DNA of 6,885 nucleotides from Ilumatobacter sp. (GCA_029263275.1 JAJCXU010000080.1:1-6885), one strand, 5' to 3'. Counted from the first letter of the stretch, positions 1-5,929 are shown. A program made the numbers and translations. Notes: generated by a model not told the origin, from the letters alone.

Positions 1-959
1 GCTGCGGCGTCGGCAAGCGCCTTGAGCTTGTCGATGTCGTGGTCGAAGTAGACCGCTTCCCAGGTGTTGAGCAGGACAGGACGCGGCGATGACGGGTGAT
101 TCGGACCGGCCCGCAGCGAACGATGAAAGGCCTGCGTCGCCGTGTTGAGACCCTGCCACGAGTACGCGGCAATCGTCTCGGGCGTGGTGTACGACTGGCC
201 GGGCTCGAGCACGACCTCACCGGGATGCAGCAGCTCTCCGGTCTGCAGGTAGCGACGACCGTCGGGCAGCCGGTCTGCGAGCATCGTGTGATTGCCGCTC
301 CACGCGAGGTGTGCGCCCCAGACTTCACCACTCCATTCATCGAAGCCGCGCTGCCCCGCGAAGATCAGGGGCGGCGACTCGTGCGAGGTGCGGCCGCGGC
401 GGTTCTCCACGAGCATCGAGCCATCGAGCCACTCACCGCGACGCGGCTGCAACTCGCGCGACCAGCGTCCTTCGAAGCTGAGCAACTCACCTGCCTGTTC
501 GGCAATGGGCAGCGTGACGGTCAGAGCGTCGAGGCTGTAGCGCCGCTCGGCAACGTTGGTCAACGTTGCCGAGACGTGCAAGACGTCATCGAGCAGGATG
601 GTCACGTTCAATCCGAGTTCGGCAATCGTGTCGACCGCGTCGACCGACAGCCGAGTACCGCCGTCGGACACATGATGTGAGACCGGGGAAAACCGTGGCG
701 CCCAGGCGCGGCCTCCGCCGCGACGACCGAGCAAGCCCGGTCGGCCGGTGAACCCCGATCCGTGTTCGGGAACTGTCGAAACGGGCGCGATCGTGTCGAC
801 TGCGCCAAAGGCAATAGGTCGGGCGAGTGCTGAGAGCATGGTTGTCAGATCGGCGTCGTCGCCGAGCGGGGCGCCCCAGTGAACGATCGTGGGCGCACCC
901 GTGGAGACGTCGACGACCACGTCGACACCAGCGTTGGACAGACGGATCAGCTCAGGCAC
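1..959 (-). CDS. GH36 family alpha-galactosidase-type glycoside hydrolase, N-terminal part (runs off the window)
   Basis: Reading leftward from a GTG at 959, 319 uninterrupted codons run to the window edge. An in-frame TGA lies three codons upstream, so the start cannot be much further out. Residues 1-290 have the character of the GH36 N-terminal beta-supersandwich domain, including RGRTSHESPP at about 188-197, which resembles the conserved GRSSH-type segment. The (beta/alpha)8 barrel opens at RPVLLNTWEAVYFDHD (about 293-308), a hallmark GH36 motif. The catalytic nucleophile and acid/base aspartates lie further on and are outside the window, so completeness and exact specificity (alpha-galactosidase versus alpha-N-acetylgalactosaminidase) cannot be judged. 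GH36 enzymes are usually about 700 residues, so a little under half is visible. I see no signal peptide, so a cytoplasmic enzyme acting on imported alpha-galactosides is inferred. The divergent DeoR-type gene is the likely regulator. A strong palindrome sits in the coding sequence at 546-573. Confidence 0.9.
   Translation of the reverse strand, partial: MPELIRLSNAGVDVVVDVSTGAPTIVHWGAPLGDDADLTTMLSALARPIAFGAVDTIAPVSTVPEHGSGFTGRPGLLGRRGGGRAWAPRFSPVSHHVSDGGTRLSVDAVDTIAELGLNVTILLDDVLHVSATLTNVAERRYSLDALTVTLPIAEQAGELLSFEGRWSRELQPRRGEWLDGSMLVENRRGRTSHESPPLIFAGQRGFDEWSGEVWGAHLAWSGNHTMLADRLPDGRRYLQTGELLHPGEVVLEPGQSYTTPETIAAYSWQGLNTATQAFHRSLRAGPNHPSSPRPVLLNTWEAVYFDHDIDKLKALADAA
546..573. repeat. 28-bp near-perfect palindrome inside the GH36 gene
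   Basis: Arms CTCGGCAACGTTG (546-558) and CAACGTTGCCGAG (561-573) are exact reverse complements separated by only GT. Each arm contains the 8-bp palindrome CAACGTTG, so the element can also be read as two copies of CAACGTTG with centres 10 bp apart, about one helical turn. It lies in the region encoding roughly residues 130-138 of the glycoside hydrolase. It could be an intragenic operator, a cruciform or mRNA hairpin, or a coincidence of codon choice (Asn-Val-Ala-Glu and Ser-Ala-Thr-Leu). The repeat is directly visible, but its function is unknown. Confidence 0.85.
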
Positions 960-967
960 GGAGCGTC

Positions 968-997
968 ATCCTAAAGACCGCGCGCCGGTCATGTCCG
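968..997 (-). promoter_or_regulatory. Putative promoter of the GH36 gene, with an inverted repeat in the spacer
   Basis: On the minus strand, CGGACA (992-997; matches TTGACA at four positions) and TAGGAT (968-973; fits TANNNT) are separated by 18 bp. The -10 box ends 8 nt before the GTG start, so the leader would be about 2 nt, essentially leaderless. An AGGA inside the -10 box could alternatively act as a weak ribosome binding site 9 nt from the GTG. The spacer is almost filled by the inverted repeat GACCG-CGCGC-CGGTC (976-990), which is well placed for a repressor to block RNA polymerase. No experimental support is available from sequence alone. Confidence 0.4.
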
Positions 998-1008
998 AAA
1001 CCCACCAC

Positions 1009-1087
1009 CGATGTTCGTTTCTTTGCCGCGCAAGTCTCTGATTCGCACAGTTTCCGAACAATCGATGTTCGAACCTGTTGATTGTTC
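1009..1087. promoter_or_regulatory. Candidate operator cluster (TGTTCG/CGAACA repeats) between GH36 and deoR-type genes
   Basis: Several overlapping symmetric signals sit in the divergent intergenic region. CGATGTTCG occurs twice (1009-1017 and 1063-1071). CGAACA (1055-1060) and TGTTCG (1066-1071) form a perfect inverted repeat with a 5-bp spacer. GAACAATC (1056-1063) and GATTGTTC (1080-1087) form a perfect 8-bp inverted repeat with a 16-bp spacer. GTTCGAAC (1067-1074) is an 8-bp palindrome. A third ATGTTCG at 1114-1120 overlaps a possible start codon of the regulator. DeoR-family repressors commonly bind repeated short sites between themselves and their target, so autoregulation plus control of the hydrolase is a reasonable inference. 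Confidence 0.5.
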
Positions 1088-1104
1088 CCGCCAGATCGGC
1101 CACG

Positions 1105-1947
1105 ATGGTGTTCATGTTCGATCGTGGGAGTGGATCCAGAACCGATCAGAGTTTGACCGCCGGGCGTTCCCTCGCGCAGCAACGTCACGAACAGATCGTC
1201 ACCGAGGTGCGTTCTCGCGGATCGATGCGCGTCACCGAACTCGCCACGCTGCTCGACGTGAGCGACATGACAATCCGCCGCGATCTCGACGTCCTCGACG
1301 ACGCTGGCTCGCTCGTCAAAGTGCATGGTGGTGCAAAGGTCTCCACCGAGCATTCCGCTGACGAACCTGGTTTCGACGCCAACTCGGCGCTCCACACTGC
1401 CGAGAAGGAAGCGATCGCTCGGGCTGCTGCCGATCTCGTCGAGGGTGGAGCAACGATCGGGCTGATGGCCGGAACGACGACCTGGCGCCTGGCCGGCGAA
1501 TTAGCAATGGTGCCCAACCTGACCGTGGTCACCAACAGCATGCGGGTTGCTGAAGTGTTCAACGAGTTCAAACGACCTGACCGCAACATCATCTTGACCG
1601 GCGGTGTACGCACACCGAGCGACGCCCTCGTCGGACCCATCGCGGCAACGGCATTGAATGCGTTGCACGTCGACACGTTGTTCATCGGCGTCCATGGCAT
1701 GGCCGAGCAAGCCGGCTTCACCACACCGAACATCCTCGAATCCGACACCAATCGGGCCTTCATTCGCGCCGCTGGTCGCAAGGTCGTCCTCGCCGATCAC
1801 AGCAAGTGGGGTGTGACCGGACTCAGCAGTTTCGCGACGTTGAGCGATGTCGACACGCTCATCACGGACCACCTGCTGGCATCCGACGCAGTCGACACGC
1901 TCGGCGCGCACATCCCCGACGTCCGCCAAGTCGGCCGCCCGACCTGA
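1105..1947 (+). CDS. DeoR/GlpR-family transcriptional repressor of sugar metabolism
   Basis: The product is 280 residues from ATG 1105. An N-terminal winged helix-turn-helix spans about 27-79, with VSDMTIRRDLDVLDDAG as the recognition helix region followed by the family's VHGGAK wing at about 74-79. The C-terminal DeoRC sensor domain (about 100-255) shows MAGTTTWRLAGEL, VTNS, LTGG (164-167), VDTLFIGVHG and ADHSKWG. In this family the sensor domain is a sugar-isomerase-like fold that binds phosphorylated sugars. The divergent GH36 hydrolase points to control of galactoside use, but the inducer is inferred only. The start is uncertain: TTG 1078, ATG 1105, ATG 1114 and TTG 1153 are in frame, none has a good Shine-Dalgarno, and the conserved domain begins only near SLAQQRHEQ. 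One rare TTA leucine codon is at 1501. It converges on lgt with a 19-bp gap. Length is slightly above the usual 250-260 residues. Confidence 0.93.
   Translation: MVFMFDRGSGSRTDQSLTAGRSLAQQRHEQIVTEVRSRGSMRVTELATLLDVSDMTIRRDLDVLDDAGSLVKVHGGAKVSTEHSADEPGFDANSALHTAEKEAIARAAADLVEGGATIGLMAGTTTWRLAGELAMVPNLTVVTNSMRVAEVFNEFKRPDRNIILTGGVRTPSDALVGPIAATALNALHVDTLFIGVHGMAEQAGFTTPNILESDTNRAFIRAAGRKVVLADHSKWGVTGLSSFATLSDVDTLITDHLLASDAVDTLGAHIPDVRQVGRPT
1928..1945 (-). terminator. Possible weak terminator hairpin after lgt (no U-tract)
   Basis: Read on the minus strand, AGGTCGG-GCGG-CCGACTT can form a 7-bp stem (one G-U pair) with a 4-nt loop, 22 nt past the lgt stop. On the plus strand the same bases give a 5-bp stem just before the DeoR-type gene's stop. 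No run of U follows on either side, so it is at best a weak intrinsic terminator and may be only a GC-rich coincidence. Confidence 0.22.
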
Positions 1948-1966
1948 CACGACGCTGTCTGTCGAC

Positions 1967-2974
1967 TCAGTCGGTGTCGTCGCGAGCGGCGGCGTCTGAC
2001 TCGTCGGCGGCACCGGCGGAGTCGAGGGAGTCGCCTCCGGTCAGCACTGCGTCCCAGTCGTCGCCGCGTTCGGCATCGGCATCGGCATCGGCATCGGCAT
2101 CGAGCACGTCGGTGACGAGTTCTTGGCGATCATCGAACGGGTCACTGGATTCGAGGATCGGGTGGCGACGCATGAGCGCCAGCGCCAATCCGCCACCGAC
2201 AACCAGCCCCACAGCAACCCACTGATTCCAGCGCAGGCCAGCGAGTTCGTCGGCGCGGTCGATGCGGAGTCCTTCCACCCAGAAACGGCCGACGCCGTAG
2301 CCCATGAGGTACATCGCCATCAACTGGCCGAGTGCCGGGCGGAACTTGCGATCGATCCACAGCAGCAAGGCGCACAACGCCAGGTTCCAGAGCAGTTCGT
2401 AGAGGAACGTGGGGTGGAACGTCGTGCCGCTCGCAAAGCCTTCGATCAGGTGCGTGTCATCGATCTCGAGCCCCCACGGGAGATCCGTCGCGCGTCCGTA
2501 CAGCTCTTGGTTGAAGTAGTTACCCAGGCGGCCGATGGCCTGAGCCAGCGGAATGGCCGGCGCCGCACAGGTTGCCGCCATCGCCATCGAGATGCCCTTG
2601 CGCCGGGCGAGCAGCAGCCCGACCGGGATACCGAGCGCGAGCCCGCCGGGGATGCCGAGGCCGCCCTCCCAGATCTTTGGGATCGCGCCGTAGTTGTCGG
2701 TGAATCGATCCCAGTCGGTTGCCACGTGGTACAGCCGAGCGCCGATCACGCCGGCGAGTACCGCCCAGATCGCGATCGAGCTGGCATCGTCGGCGGTGCC
2801 GGCGTCGCGCTCTTCGAGCCGCTTGCCGAAGAGCCAGACCGCTGCGACGACACCGAGCGCGATGGCGAGGCCGTAGATGTTGAGACTGAGTGGACCGATG
2901 TCGATCGAGTTGAACGAGGGCGACGGCAGACTTGCCACCACACCACGCGAGCTCACAGATGTGGCGACCAGCAT
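1967..2974 (-). CDS. lgt: Prolipoprotein diacylglyceryl transferase with acidic repeat-bearing tail
   Basis: Lgt is a multi-pass inner-membrane enzyme that moves the diacylglyceryl group of phosphatidylglycerol onto the lipobox cysteine of prelipoproteins. This 335-residue product has the family layout: a membrane helix with IYGLAIALG (33-41; Tyr34 fits the conserved N-terminal Tyr), GARLYHVATDW (78-88), EGGLGIPGGLALG (103-115), the signature GRLGNYFNQELYG (148-160; Arg149 fits E. coli Arg143), HPTFLYELLWN (187-197) and GYGVGRFWVEGLR (225-237; Arg230 fits E. coli Arg239). E. coli His103 appears to be Pro109 here. After the last helix (about 252-268) comes a roughly 65-residue cytoplasmic tail rich in Asp/Glu, with five Asp-Ala dipeptides at 292-301. 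The start follows the upstream hydrolase stop by 6 nt, with GGAG 11 nt upstream inside that gene. In-frame GTGs at codons 12-13 are an alternative start. Translational coupling is likely. Confidence 0.96.
   Translation of the reverse strand: MLVATSVSSRGVVASLPSPSFNSIDIGPLSLNIYGLAIALGVVAAVWLFGKRLEERDAGTADDASSIAIWAVLAGVIGARLYHVATDWDRFTDNYGAIPKIWEGGLGIPGGLALGIPVGLLLARRKGISMAMAATCAAPAIPLAQAIGRLGNYFNQELYGRATDLPWGLEIDDTHLIEGFASGTTFHPTFLYELLWNLALCALLLWIDRKFRPALGQLMAMYLMGYGVGRFWVEGLRIDRADELAGLRWNQWVAVGLVVGGGLALALMRRHPILESSDPFDDRQELVTDVLDADADADADAERGDDWDAVLTGGDSLDSAGAADESDAAARDDTD
2071..2102. repeat. Perfect 6-bp tandem repeat (CGGCAT x5) in the lgt tail
   Basis: Five exact tandem copies of CGGCAT (2071-2100) plus a partial CG lie in frame within lgt, read on the minus strand as Asp-Ala codon pairs (GAT GCC). 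Because the unit is a multiple of three, slippage would add or remove Asp-Ala dipeptides without a frameshift. The copies are identical at the nucleotide level, including the T in GAT, where synonymous GAC would be expected in this genome. That suggests recent expansion by slippage. Confidence 0.9.
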
Positions 2975-2980
2975 GAAACG

Positions 2981-3745
2981 TCAGGCTCCGGTGACCTGAG
3001 CGACGAACGCAGCCGCGCCCGACGTGATGGTGTCGCGGTCATAGTCCTGCGTTGCCACGTGGAAGCTTCGGTCGAGCCAGATGTGATCGACCTCACCGCC
3101 AACGGTTGCGACCAGATGCTCACTGCTCTCGGGAGGAACGACGTGATCGTTGCGCGACGTGTACAGCAGCACCGGCATCTTCAGCTCGCCATAGCGGGCG
3201 GCCATCGGAGCGATGCCCTCGTTCTGGAGCGACAGCAGCGGAACGAGCGGTGTGCCTTCGTAGGCGATCTCTTCGACGTCGGGGTCGGCGATGTCCGAAC
3301 CGATTCCTGGCATCACCGTGTTTCCCTCGTCGACCATTTCTTGGATCATCGCGACGACATCGTCGGGCTGACTCATCGTGGCCGGGTTGATCAAGACCAG
3401 ACCGGCCACATCGAGGTGTTGCAGACCGGTCCACAACGTGAGCGATCCGCCCATGCTGAGCCCCATGACCACGATGTTGTCGGTGCGAGCAGCGAGTCGC
3501 TGATAGGCCGCTTCAACCTCGCCCGTCCAGTCGTTCCAGCCGGTGGTGAGCATGTCGTCGACCGTGGTGCCGTGCCCAGGCAAACGTGGGAGTTCGACGT
3601 GGTACTCGAGCGCTGCCAATGCATCTGCTTGCCTGCGCATCGAAGACGGGTTGCCCGTGAACCCGTGAAGCACCAGCACGCCCGCCTCGCGGGTGCCGGC
3701 GTGCGACATCGGTTCGCAGCCAGGAAGGATCGTCACATCGCTCAT
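2981..3745 (-). CDS. Alpha/beta hydrolase, carboxylesterase/monoacylglycerol lipase type (Est30-like)
   Basis: A 254-residue single-domain alpha/beta hydrolase with no signal peptide. It shows the oxyanion-hole segment LHGFTGNPSSM (26-36), LPGHGTT (55-61), the nucleophile elbow GLSMGG with Ser97, the acid Asp200 in YTSRNDHVVPP, and the base His229 in DRSFHVATQDYDRD. This order and the short cap (about 120-185) resemble Bacillus/Geobacillus Est30-type carboxylesterases and the Bacillus sp. H257 monoacylglycerol lipase, which cleave short acyl esters or monoglycerides. The substrate here cannot be read from sequence. The ATG at 3745 is supported by an AGAAAGG-type ribosome binding site. The stop lies 6 nt before lgt, so the two are almost certainly one transcript. 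A role in turning over lipid products near lipoprotein maturation is conceivable but speculative. The 103 bp before it shows no other gene. Confidence 0.92.
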   Translation of the reverse strand: MSDVTILPGCEPMSHAGTREAGVLVLHGFTGNPSSMRRQADALAALEYHVELPRLPGHGTTVDDMLTTGWNDWTGEVEAAYQRLAARTDNIVVMGLSMGGSLTLWTGLQHLDVAGLVLINPATMSQPDDVVAMIQEMVDEGNTVMPGIGSDIADPDVEEIAYEGTPLVPLLSLQNEGIAPMAARYGELKMPVLLYTSRNDHVVPPESSEHLVATVGGEVDHIWLDRSFHVATQDYDRDTITSGAAAFVAQVTGA

Positions 3746-3750
3746 CGGTG

Positions 3751-3757
3751 CCTTTCT
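3751..3757 (-). promoter_or_regulatory. Ribosome binding site of the alpha/beta hydrolase
   Basis: AGAAAGG on the minus strand ends 5 nt before the ATG at 3745. It is one of the few recognisable Shine-Dalgarno sequences in the window, and it fixes this start. Confidence 0.55.
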
Positions 3758-3848
3758 ACTTGCTCACACCGCTCGACCACCCCCAACGCGGTCCGTTCAG
3801 CAAATTGTTCGCGGTCTGCACGCAAACACAGGGGCTCTGGCGGAACGG

Positions 3849-4175
3849 TCAGACGTACGGGTCGTCGTCGGTCCGCGGGAGCGCCCACCAGTCGTCGGGC
3901 GCTGTTGCTGGCGTCCAGTCCGGGTCGGGATAGATGCAGTCGACGGGACACGCCGGAAGGCATTTGTCGCACCCGCTGCAGAGCTCCGGGATGATGATGA
4001 CGTCGGCGCCGTGGTTGAAGATCGCCCCGAAATTCGGTGGGCATGCCCGGAGACAGGCGTCGCAGTTGATGCACTCGAGCATCTCGATCCGTACCGGGAT
4101 GTTCTGCCACTTGGGATTGCGGGTCCGATTGTCGATGCGCTCGTCACGCGTCAACGCGACCTTGTCCCCTGCCAT
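3849..4175 (-). CDS. Bacterial-type ferredoxin with two [4Fe-4S] cluster motifs
   Basis: A 108-residue soluble ferredoxin. Two CxxCxxCxxxCP motifs are intact: Cys35, 38, 41, 45 (CINCDACLRACP) and Cys66, 69, 72, 76 (CSGCDKCLPACP), with an extra Cys80 in PVDCIYP. Each motif contributes three ligands to one cluster and the last Cys to the other, so two [4Fe-4S] clusters are expected and low-potential electron transfer is the likely job. The first motif is followed by PNFGAIF, slightly longer than the usual VGAI. A 34-residue N-terminal extension and an acidic, Trp-rich C-terminal tail (about 84-108; WW at 96-97) flank the core, making it longer than the 55-80 residues of minimal clostridial types. 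The redox partner is not evident from the neighbours. ATG 4175 has no Shine-Dalgarno, but a TACGCT box lies 6 nt before it. An internal TTG at codon 8, preceded by AGGGGA, is an alternative start. Confidence 0.94.
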   Translation of the reverse strand: MAGDKVALTRDERIDNRTRNPKWQNIPVRIEMLECINCDACLRACPPNFGAIFNHGADVIIIPELCSGCDKCLPACPVDCIYPDPDWTPATAPDDWWALPRTDDDPYV

Positions 4176-4181
4176 GCAGGG

Positions 4182-4187
4182 AGCGTA
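4182..4187 (-). promoter_or_regulatory. Possible -10 box for a leaderless ferredoxin transcript
   Basis: TACGCT on the minus strand fits the actinobacterial TANNNT -10 pattern and ends 6 nt before the ATG at 4175, which would place the transcription start on the A of the ATG. No convincing -35 is seen 17-18 bp upstream. This would explain the missing Shine-Dalgarno and would let the ferredoxin be expressed separately from the HD-GYP gene 47 bp upstream. Confidence 0.3.
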
Positions 4188-4222
4188 GGTGTCGCGCTCG
4201 CCGCGCAGAGAGTCCGGTCGGT

Positions 4223-5929
4223 CTATGCGAGTTCAGCTTCGAGCGATGGCTCGCGGGCGACCATCACCGACACGAAGGCGTCGACCAGCTCGGGCTGGAA
4301 CTGCGCTCCGGTGCCGGACTTCACGAAGCGAATGGCCTCGGCCACGCTCCACTCGCGTTTGTACACGCGACGCGTGGCCAATGAGTCGTAGACATCGGCG
4401 ACGGCCACGATGCGGCCTGACAGCGGAATCGCCTTGGCGCTCAGACCGTTCGGATACCCGGAGCCATCCCACCACTCGTGGTGCGACCATGCCACCTCGG
4501 CAGCGAGTGAGAACAGGTCGGTCGACACGCCACTGAGCAGTCGTCGTCCGAGCACGGTGTGTTGCTTGACCTCGTCGAACTCTTCGATGGTGAGCGGGCC
4601 AGGTTTGAGCAGCACCGAGTCCGCAACGGCCACCTTGCCGATGTCGTGCAGGCGTGCAGCGAGGCGGAGGCGTTCGCACCACTCGGGCGGTTGGCCAATC
4701 GCGTGGGCGATCTCGGCAGCGAGGTCACCGACGGCGGCGGTGTGCTTCGTCGTGTTGCCGCCACGAAACTCTGCGAGAGCCGCCAGACGCTCGAAGGCTT
4801 CGAGATGGTACGCGTCGGCGTCGGCATGTTCTGCCGCGAAGCTGTTGACCAGCTCAGAGGTCTGGAGCCGGGTGATCTCGGCACGGTGCCGAGCGGTCGT
4901 GTTGGTGTGGGCCACCTGCAGCGTCCGCAGGCGAAGGTCGGCCGAATCGGTGAAGATCTCACGGTGCAGCGCGAAGTGCCGCTCGCGATGGTCCAGTGCT
5001 TCGCTGAACCGCTCCGACTGCTTGTACGCCATGGCGAGCAGGTCGTGAATCTCGAGTTCGAGCTCGCGGTGGTCGGTGCGGTCTGCAAGGTCGAGTGCGG
5101 CGGTGAGCGAGGCGATGGCCTCGTCGGTCTGGCCACTGCGGAGGGCGACACGACCTTCGGACAGCATGATGCCGAGCTGGTCGGTCGGGGCGAGGTCCTG
5201 GCCGTCGGCCATCCGGTATTCCCAGTCGGCACGCGCCTCGGCGAAGCACAGTGCTGCGCTGGCGTGGTCGGCGAGTCCGACATAGGCCTCAGCCAAGTCC
5301 GCGAGGAGACCGCCGATGAGTTGTGGGGCGTGCTCGCGCGACAGTTCGACAGCGCGACGACCCAGGCTGACCGCCGGCAGGTATTCGCCACGACGGCCGC
5401 GGATGCGGGCGAGGTTGCCGAGCACCATGGCGTCGAGATCGCGACGACCGAGCGGCTCGTTGATGGCCATCGCGTTTTCGTACGTCGCGATCGCGCGGTC
5501 GTAGTCACCCATCGACTGGTAGACGGCAGCGATCGTGTGAAGGATCTTGCCTTCGTCGATTTCGTGGCCGGTCGTGCGGTACACCTGAAGCGCAGCGAGC
5601 GACTGTTCGAGGGCCGAGGCAAAGTTGCTGGCTTGGTAGTGCACGACACCCAGGAGGTGGTGCGACCACGCCAGGGTCAAGGTCGGTTCGCCGTCGGCGC
5701 TGATCTCGACTGCCTCGGCAGCGAGCGCGAAGGCGTCGTCGGTGTGCCCGCGCTGGTGGGCGATCGAGGCGAGCGAGTAGAGCGCCTCGGCTTCATCGTC
5801 GACCAGCTTCGACGCTCGGGCGATGGTCCGTGCTTCCAGGGCCAACCTACGGGCCTGAACCGGATCGTCAACGCGGCATGAGGCGGCGTCGTCCAACAAC
5901 TGCCTCACTCTGGACCGTTCGGTGGTCAT
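4223..5929 (-). CDS. TPR-repeat HD-GYP domain protein (predicted cyclic-di-GMP phosphodiesterase)
   Basis: A 568-residue cytoplasmic protein with no membrane segment. Residues about 45-325 form consecutive tetratricopeptide repeats, for example ILHTIAAVYQSMGDYDRAIATYENAM (129-154), which suggest a protein-binding or ligand-sensing superhelix. A helical, probably coiled-coil linker follows (about 328-362; RTLQVAHTNTTARHRAEITRLQ). The HD-GYP domain spans about 375-560 with His396, HDIGK (428-432), His457, HHEWWDGSGYP (483-493, containing GYP) and VADVYDSL (510-517). All usual metal-binding positions seem present. HD-GYP enzymes hydrolyse cyclic-di-GMP to pGpG or GMP. The late FDP motif reads FQP (544-546). 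ATG 5929 is chosen because the frame stays open upstream but that stretch loses protein-like composition and runs antisense into the M48 gene. GTG 5941, preceded by GGGA, is an alternative. The stop is 47 bp before the ferredoxin. Confidence 0.93.
   Translation of the reverse strand: MTTERSRVRQLLDDAASCRVDDPVQARRLALEARTIARASKLVDDEAEALYSLASIAHQRGHTDDAFALAAEAVEISADGEPTLTLAWSHHLLGVVHYQASNFASALEQSLAALQVYRTTGHEIDEGKILHTIAAVYQSMGDYDRAIATYENAMAINEPLGRRDLDAMVLGNLARIRGRRGEYLPAVSLGRRAVELSREHAPQLIGGLLADLAEAYVGLADHASAALCFAEARADWEYRMADGQDLAPTDQLGIMLSEGRVALRSGQTDEAIASLTAALDLADRTDHRELELEIHDLLAMAYKQSERFSEALDHRERHFALHREIFTDSADLRLRTLQVAHTNTTARHRAEITRLQTSELVNSFAAEHADADAYHLEAFERLAALAEFRGGNTTKHTAAVGDLAAEIAHAIGQPPEWCERLRLAARLHDIGKVAVADSVLLKPGPLTIEEFDEVKQHTVLGRRLLSGVSTDLFSLAAEVAWSHHEWWDGSGYPNGLSAKAIPLSGRIVAVADVYDSLATRRVYKREWSVAEAIRFVKSGTGAQFQPELVDAFVSVMVAREPSLEAELA

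Noticed and set aside
96..680. A 194-codon plus-strand frame at the left end
   Set aside because: It is antisense to the GH36 N-terminal domain, which runs unbroken to the window edge with family motifs.
1501..1503. TTA leucine codons in the DeoR-type gene (1501) and M48 gene (6615) as a bldA-like control signal
   Set aside because: TTA-based control is established for Streptomyces. Isolated TTA codons in another lineage are weak evidence, and I cannot see how rare TTA is genome-wide.
3746..3848. tRNA-like stretch (GGTGGTCGAGCGG on the minus strand) or a small gene in the ferredoxin-hydrolase gap
   Set aside because: It resembles a tRNA D-arm only locally. No acceptor stem, anticodon arm or T-arm can be assembled, and no small frame has a start with a ribosome binding site.
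2123..3994. A 623-codon plus-strand open frame opposite lgt, the hydrolase and the ferredoxin
   Set aside because: It is antisense to three clearly recognisable proteins, and its translation is His/Arg/Asp-rich without any family motif. Long antisense frames are expected from GC-biased third positions.
4176..4222. Hairpin CGCG-GCGAG-CGCG between the HD-GYP and ferredoxin genes as a terminator
   Set aside because: The stem is only 4 bp with no U-tract, as expected by chance in GC-rich DNA.
4559..5881. A 440-codon plus-strand open frame opposite the TPR-HD-GYP gene
   Set aside because: It mirrors the codon periodicity of a convincing HD-GYP protein on the other strand and has no recognisable domain.
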